DNA of 43,684 nucleotides from Nitrosomonas supralitoralis (lineage in GTDB: Bacteria > Pseudomonadota > Gammaproteobacteria > Burkholderiales > Nitrosomonadaceae): NCBI RefSeq assembly GCF_003011925.2, contig NZ_PXXU01000028.1, forward strand, positions 1-43,684, read 5' to 3'. The notes under the pieces are model-generated. The model was not told the DNA's origin and searched no databases. It saw nothing but the letters and a program-made list of their open reading frames with translations. Each line of letters opens with the position of its first letter. The stretch's first letter is position 1. The position numbers and the translations under genes are program-made. Positions 40,821 through 43,684 of this stretch are shown here, piece by piece.

Positions 40821-41462
40821 ATGAAAAATTTTGACTGGCAGGCAATCATTTTCGATTTCGATGGTGTCGTGGTGGAATCCGGAAAAATCAAAACGCAGGC
40901 ATTCGCAGAGTTGTATCGTCCGCACGGTGCGGACATTGTCGAGAAAGTGGTGCAATTCCACAACCAAAACGGTGGCATGTCGCGCTACCACAAGTTTCGT
41001 CACTTCCAGCAACATTACCTCAACAAACCGCCATTGTCTGAAGCGGAAGAAAAAAAACTGGACCTCCTTTTTTCAGAATTGGTGGTCGAGGCAGTCATCG
41101 CGGCTGAACCGGTACCCGGCGCCATCGAATTGATCCGTCACCAAGCCGAGAAAATCCCGCTCTTTGTCGCCTCCGGAACACCGGATTCCGAACTCAAAAT
41201 CATCGTCGAACGCCGTGGACTTACGCCCTACTTCAAGGCAGTGAGTGGTGCTCCAGCGTTGAAAAAAACCATCATCGCAGAAATTTTATCCGCCTATGGA
41301 CTCAAACCCGAGTCAGTGCTGATGATCGGCGATGCGATTGCAGACTTGGAAGGGGCACAAGCCAACAACACTGCATTCCTGGGCCGCGTTTATCCTGGCG
41401 ATCCAAATCCTTTCCCGGCGCATATCGAAATCGTTTCCGATTTACGTGGATTAATCACTTAG
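40821..41462 (+). CDS. HAD-superfamily phosphatase
   Basis: A 213-aa HAD hydrolase with an alpha-helical cap. Motif I is Asp12/Asp14 in FDFDGVVVES, motif II is VASGTPDSE, motif III is a Lys in APALKKT and motif IV is MIGDAIADLEGA. The layout matches phosphoglycolate phosphatase or beta-phosphoglucomutase-like proteins rather than KdsC. In this operon it may dephosphorylate the sugar acid before CMP activation. It starts 2 nt after the epimerase stop. Confidence 0.87.
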   Translation: MKNFDWQAIIFDFDGVVVESGKIKTQAFAELYRPHGADIVEKVVQFHNQNGGMSRYHKFRHFQQHYLNKPPLSEAEEKKLDLLFSELVVEAVIAAEPVPGAIELIRHQAEKIPLFVASGTPDSELKIIVERRGLTPYFKAVSGAPALKKTIIAEILSAYGLKPESVLMIGDAIADLEGAQANNTAFLGRVYPGDPNPFPAHIEIVSDLRGLIT

Positions 41463-41470
41463 AGTTACCC

Positions 41471-42157
41471 ATGAAAATGCAAAGACATACCTACCCGGAT
41501 ATCGAATCGTTAAGCCAAGGCTTTGCTGATTTTTCTGAAAGCGTGTTAAAAAACATATTGGCACGAAAACCACAAGCCACTCTGGTCGTTCCCGGCGGCA
41601 ACACGCCGCGTCATTACCTGCCCGCATTGGCAAAATGTCAGCTGCCCTGGGATCGGATCACCGTCACGCTGTCTGATGAACGCTGGGTGGATGTTCACGA
41701 TGAACAATCGAATGAGCATCTGGTAAAAAAATATTTGATGGCACAACTTCCGGAAAGCGCGCGCTTTGTCGGACTCAAAACCCAACACGACAGCCCTTTT
41801 GACGCTGTCAACGCAATCCATCAACACTTGGATAGTTTGCCACTGCCCTTGAGCCTAACGGTATTAGGCCTGGGAGAAGATGGACATATTGCTTCGCTGT
41901 TTCCCGGCATGAATACTGATTTACTTTCTACGCATCACTGTGTAGCCACTGCGCCGCCGATTGCGCCATCGCTGCGGGTTAGTCTTTCGTTGAATTTTCT
42001 GGTGAAGAGTGAACATATTGCGTTAGTGGTTACTGGTAAGAATAAGCGCCGGTTGCTGGATCAATTGAGTGAGAATCCTGATTTGAAATTGCCGATTGTT
42101 TGGTTATTGCAACGTACCCAATTGCCGATTATGGTTTTTGAAATGAATGAAAGTTAA
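41471..42157 (+). CDS. pgl: 6-phosphogluconolactonase-like protein
   Basis: A 228-aa SugarP_isomerase-fold protein. The marks are VVPGGNTPRHYLPAL, VTLSDERWVDVHDEQSN and LGLGEDGHIASLFPG, which carry the phosphate-binding and catalytic residues of 6-phosphogluconolactonase. It would hydrolyse a sugar lactone. No zwf or edd gene is near, and it is the last gene of the glycan operon, so a role on an operon intermediate is possible. Codon use becomes more A+T-rich in its last third. It is 8 nt after the HAD gene. Confidence 0.88.
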   Translation: MKMQRHTYPDIESLSQGFADFSESVLKNILARKPQATLVVPGGNTPRHYLPALAKCQLPWDRITVTLSDERWVDVHDEQSNEHLVKKYLMAQLPESARFVGLKTQHDSPFDAVNAIHQHLDSLPLPLSLTVLGLGEDGHIASLFPGMNTDLLSTHHCVATAPPIAPSLRVSLSLNFLVKSEHIALVVTGKNKRRLLDQLSENPDLKLPIVWLLQRTQLPIMVFEMNES

Positions 42158-42340
42158 CTTGAAATTAAGAAAGTGACTGTTTTATGACTTCATTAATGTA
42201 TGCTTTGATAAAATAAATACATACAATTTCATTATAAATTATATAGATATACGCACCACTCCAACCAGCTTCATTTCTGATGCTATAGATTACTTTATTT
42301 AGATTACAAAATTTTAGTTCAGTTACTCTATCAGTTTTTT

Positions 42341-42628
42341 GTGATTACAAAACCAGCATTGAAACTTGCAGTGAGAAAGCGTGCGCCAAGCAAAATTTCC
42401 TTGAGTGGTGATGCTGCTAGAAACAATGACTTCTTATCTGTATACCTCGTTTACGAAAATGAGGAATGGGGCTTGCTTGTAGAGGATATCTCCCAAGAAG
42501 GTATTGTCGGAAAATCTCCACTAAGGTTTCTTCTGAGTAAGCTACTTTTCACAAACAAATTTTTCGTTGCAAAAGACAAATTAGAGCAATTCATATTTAA
42601 CCGAAAGACCCTTGTTCGACATCATTGA
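42341..42628 (+). CDS. Unrecognised protein, 95 aa (possible first half of a split gene)
   Basis: I do not recognise the family. The GTG start at 42341 has no clear ribosome-binding site. The product is soluble: a basic start (VRKRAPSKISLSGDAA), then a probable beta region (FLSVYLVYENEEWGLLVEDIS) and an amphipathic stretch (SPLRFLLSKLLFTNKFFVA). It stops at TGA 42626-42628. The next frame is in phase and begins right after it, so the two may be one gene. Composition is far more A+T-rich than in the glycan operon. Confidence 0.5.
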   Translation: MITKPALKLAVRKRAPSKISLSGDAARNNDFLSVYLVYENEEWGLLVEDISQEGIVGKSPLRFLLSKLLFTNKFFVAKDKLEQFIFNRKTLVRHH

Positions 42629-42649
42629 ATCGATATTCCGAGAAATATT

Positions 42650-43000
42650 GTGGAGCAATATTTAAGCAGTAGAGATACAAATATTAAATTTCATCCAATT
42701 TCGTATTTAAATACGATATATGGATACCGTTGGATTTCTCACCCTGAAAAAGATCGAATCCTTAAATACTATACGCTCATGTTCAATTCACTTGTTAAAT
42801 CTGATGAGCTAACCAAAAGCACAGAACTTTCATACACAGTAAACGCAGCAGCTCTAAACACTTTGGCGGCTTTTGAAGAAGAAGAAGAACAAAAACACCG
42901 TGATGCCATCGGTCAGCAAAAAAAGATTATTTGGCTAACATTTGCATTGGTTTTTGTTGGTTTTGTACAAGCCTATATAAATTATATCGGAGAATGTTAG
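42650..43000 (+). CDS. Unrecognised protein with C-terminal membrane span (possible second half)
   Basis: A 116-aa product from GTG 42650. No family is recognised. The middle is hydrophilic (WISHPEKDRILKYY) and includes a glutamate run (AFEEEEEQKHRDA). A single hydrophobic span (IIWLTFALVFVGFVQAYI) lies at the C-terminal end, so it is probably an inner-membrane tail-anchored protein. It is in the same frame as 42341-42628, separated by one TGA and seven codons. Together they would give about 218 residues. Confidence 0.5.
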   Translation: MEQYLSSRDTNIKFHPISYLNTIYGYRWISHPEKDRILKYYTLMFNSLVKSDELTKSTELSYTVNAAALNTLAAFEEEEEQKHRDAIGQQKKIIWLTFALVFVGFVQAYINYIGEC

Positions 43001-43285
43001 AAATTCCGATACAACTACACAGCAAGACGTAACGATGACACTTTCACATTCAGTATCTGTAAAGCATCGCTATGATGGAACAATTGAATTTGGCAGATGA
43101 CGGAAACTCCACCAGGGCTGAACATTGGCGAGATGCCACCAGTACGGCCAGTCATCCGTTTCCCACGCAAAATAACCACGGAATATCCAACTAACCAGAA
43201 ATCATGAATGTTCCCTAGTGCGAACGGGAGTTCATCCCATACGCGACTAGGCAACATATAATGCAGTATCACTCACGCCGACAAA

Positions 43286-43414
43286 TCAGCTCAAATTTTC
43301 GGCAAAGTATATTGACACCACAATCAAAGCTACTATCACACCGAATATGATTGCAACATTGACGCTCATATTTCTAATTGTTTCAGAATCTTTTGGCTGT
43401 TCTATAGTATTCAT
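43286..43414 (-). CDS. Small single-span membrane protein, 42 aa
   Basis: ATG at 43412-43414, TGA at 43286-43288. A polar N terminus (MNTIEQPKDSETIRN) is followed by one hydrophobic span (about residues 18-38, VNVAIIFGVIVALIVVSIYFA) and a short ENLS end. AGGAG lies 11 nt upstream. A perfect FNR-type box is 66-79 nt upstream of the start. The size and build resemble small subunits of respiratory oxidases, but I recognise no family. Nothing else is coded on this strand here. Confidence 0.6.
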   Translation of the reverse strand: MNTIEQPKDSETIRNMSVNVAIIFGVIVALIVVSIYFAENLS

Positions 43415-43479
43415 ATCTTTGTTCACTCCTAGTTGTTATGAAAGCATATGAATTGTGAACCGAATTGGGGTTAGCTATT

Positions 43480-43493
43480 TTGATCTGGATCAA
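43480..43493. promoter_or_regulatory. FNR/ANR-type binding site
   Basis: TTGATCTGGATCAA is a perfect match to TTGAT-N4-ATCAA, the palindromic FNR/ANR consensus. Its centre is 72 nt upstream of the small membrane protein's ATG on the minus strand and about 149 nt upstream of the GTG at 43635 on the plus strand. It could activate one or both under low oxygen. Confidence 0.65.
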
Positions 43494-43634
43494 CAAAATG
43501 CTAATTTGCAGGTTTCAGTGATTCCAGCGTAATCACACCGGGGAGCTAACCGATTGCCAAAAGCGCTTGGGCACTTTGGCGTATACTTCGAGAAATATAA
43601 ATTGCTATGTTTTTAAAGGTGTGGCAGGAAAAAA

Positions 43635-43684
43635 GTGAAAAAGAATGCAGAACAGTTAAAAAAACAGATACCTTCATCAATTAT
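43635..43684 (+). CDS. Start of an unidentified gene, cut by the window edge
   Basis: The last frame begins at GTG 43635 with AGGAAAA upstream and codes MKKNAEQLKKQIPSSI before the window ends. Too short to identify. The FNR-type box lies upstream. Confidence 0.45.
   Translation, partial: MKKNAEQLKKQIPSSI

Noticed and set aside
43015..43272. 85-codon frame on the minus strand near the right edge
   Set aside because: No recognised domain, no clear ribosome-binding site and an odd composition. It may be decayed sequence, but I cannot support a gene.

Overview
The window looks like a chromosomal segment of a betaproteobacterium, most likely a Nitrosomonas-type ammonia oxidiser (order Nitrosomonadales). 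This is inferred from the 16S-Ile-Ala-23S-5S rRNA operon, the gram-negative envelope genes (mlaA, lplT, LPS and O-antigen functions, kdsB type), the yqgE-ruvX-pyrR-pyrB-pyrC' order, Coq7 and the generally low G+C. I cannot name a species without a database search.

Layout. 1-410: poorly preserved sequence, perhaps the tail of an insertion-sequence transposase. 411-1355: sppA. 1509-6975: a complete rRNA operon on the minus strand with promoter, boxA antiterminators, two RNase III-type processing stems, tRNA-Ile(GAU), tRNA-Ala(UGC) and a rho-independent terminator. 7068-7780: an internally deleted IS3-family element with terminal inverted repeats and flanking direct repeats, inserted against the stop codon of prfB. 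7781-8888: prfB with its programmed +1 frameshift. 9120-12788 (plus): ispD-ispF-thpR, then tsaB-rimI-uracil-DNA glycosylase. 12838-17302: lplT, alr, a parvulin isomerase, yciI and yciB. 17374-18525: a rubredoxin-reductase-like flavoprotein. 18920-19684: mlaA. 19921-22014: prlC. 22086-25876 (minus): yqgE-ruvX-pyrR-pyrB-pyrC', where PyrC' has lost its metal ligands. Then coq7 and glcF. 28192-30221 (plus): the rpsP-rimM-trmD-rplS ribosome operon. 30343-32473 (minus): an ArsC-like protein, an IalB-like secreted protein, a DUF2024 protein and an O-methyltransferase.

32560-42157 is an accessory surface-glycan island. It starts at a 150-bp MITE-like palindromic element and is visibly richer in G+C than its surroundings. 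The minus-strand arm (32812-37163) holds an O-antigen ligase, a GT2 glycosyltransferase, an FkbM methyltransferase and a GT-B-like transferase. The divergent plus-strand arm (37426-42157) is a tight six-gene operon: KdsB-like CMP-sugar synthetase, HpcH/HpaI aldolase, D-2-hydroxyacid dehydrogenase, SDR epimerase, HAD phosphatase and 6-phosphogluconolactonase-like protein. Together these could build a CMP-activated ulosonic-acid-like sugar by an aldolase route that does not use KdsA or NeuB. This is the best candidate for an undescribed system in the window.

The right edge (42158-43684) is very A+T-rich. It holds an unrecognised gene split by one in-frame TGA, a 42-residue single-span membrane protein preceded by a perfect FNR-type box, and the first codons of a gene that runs off the window.
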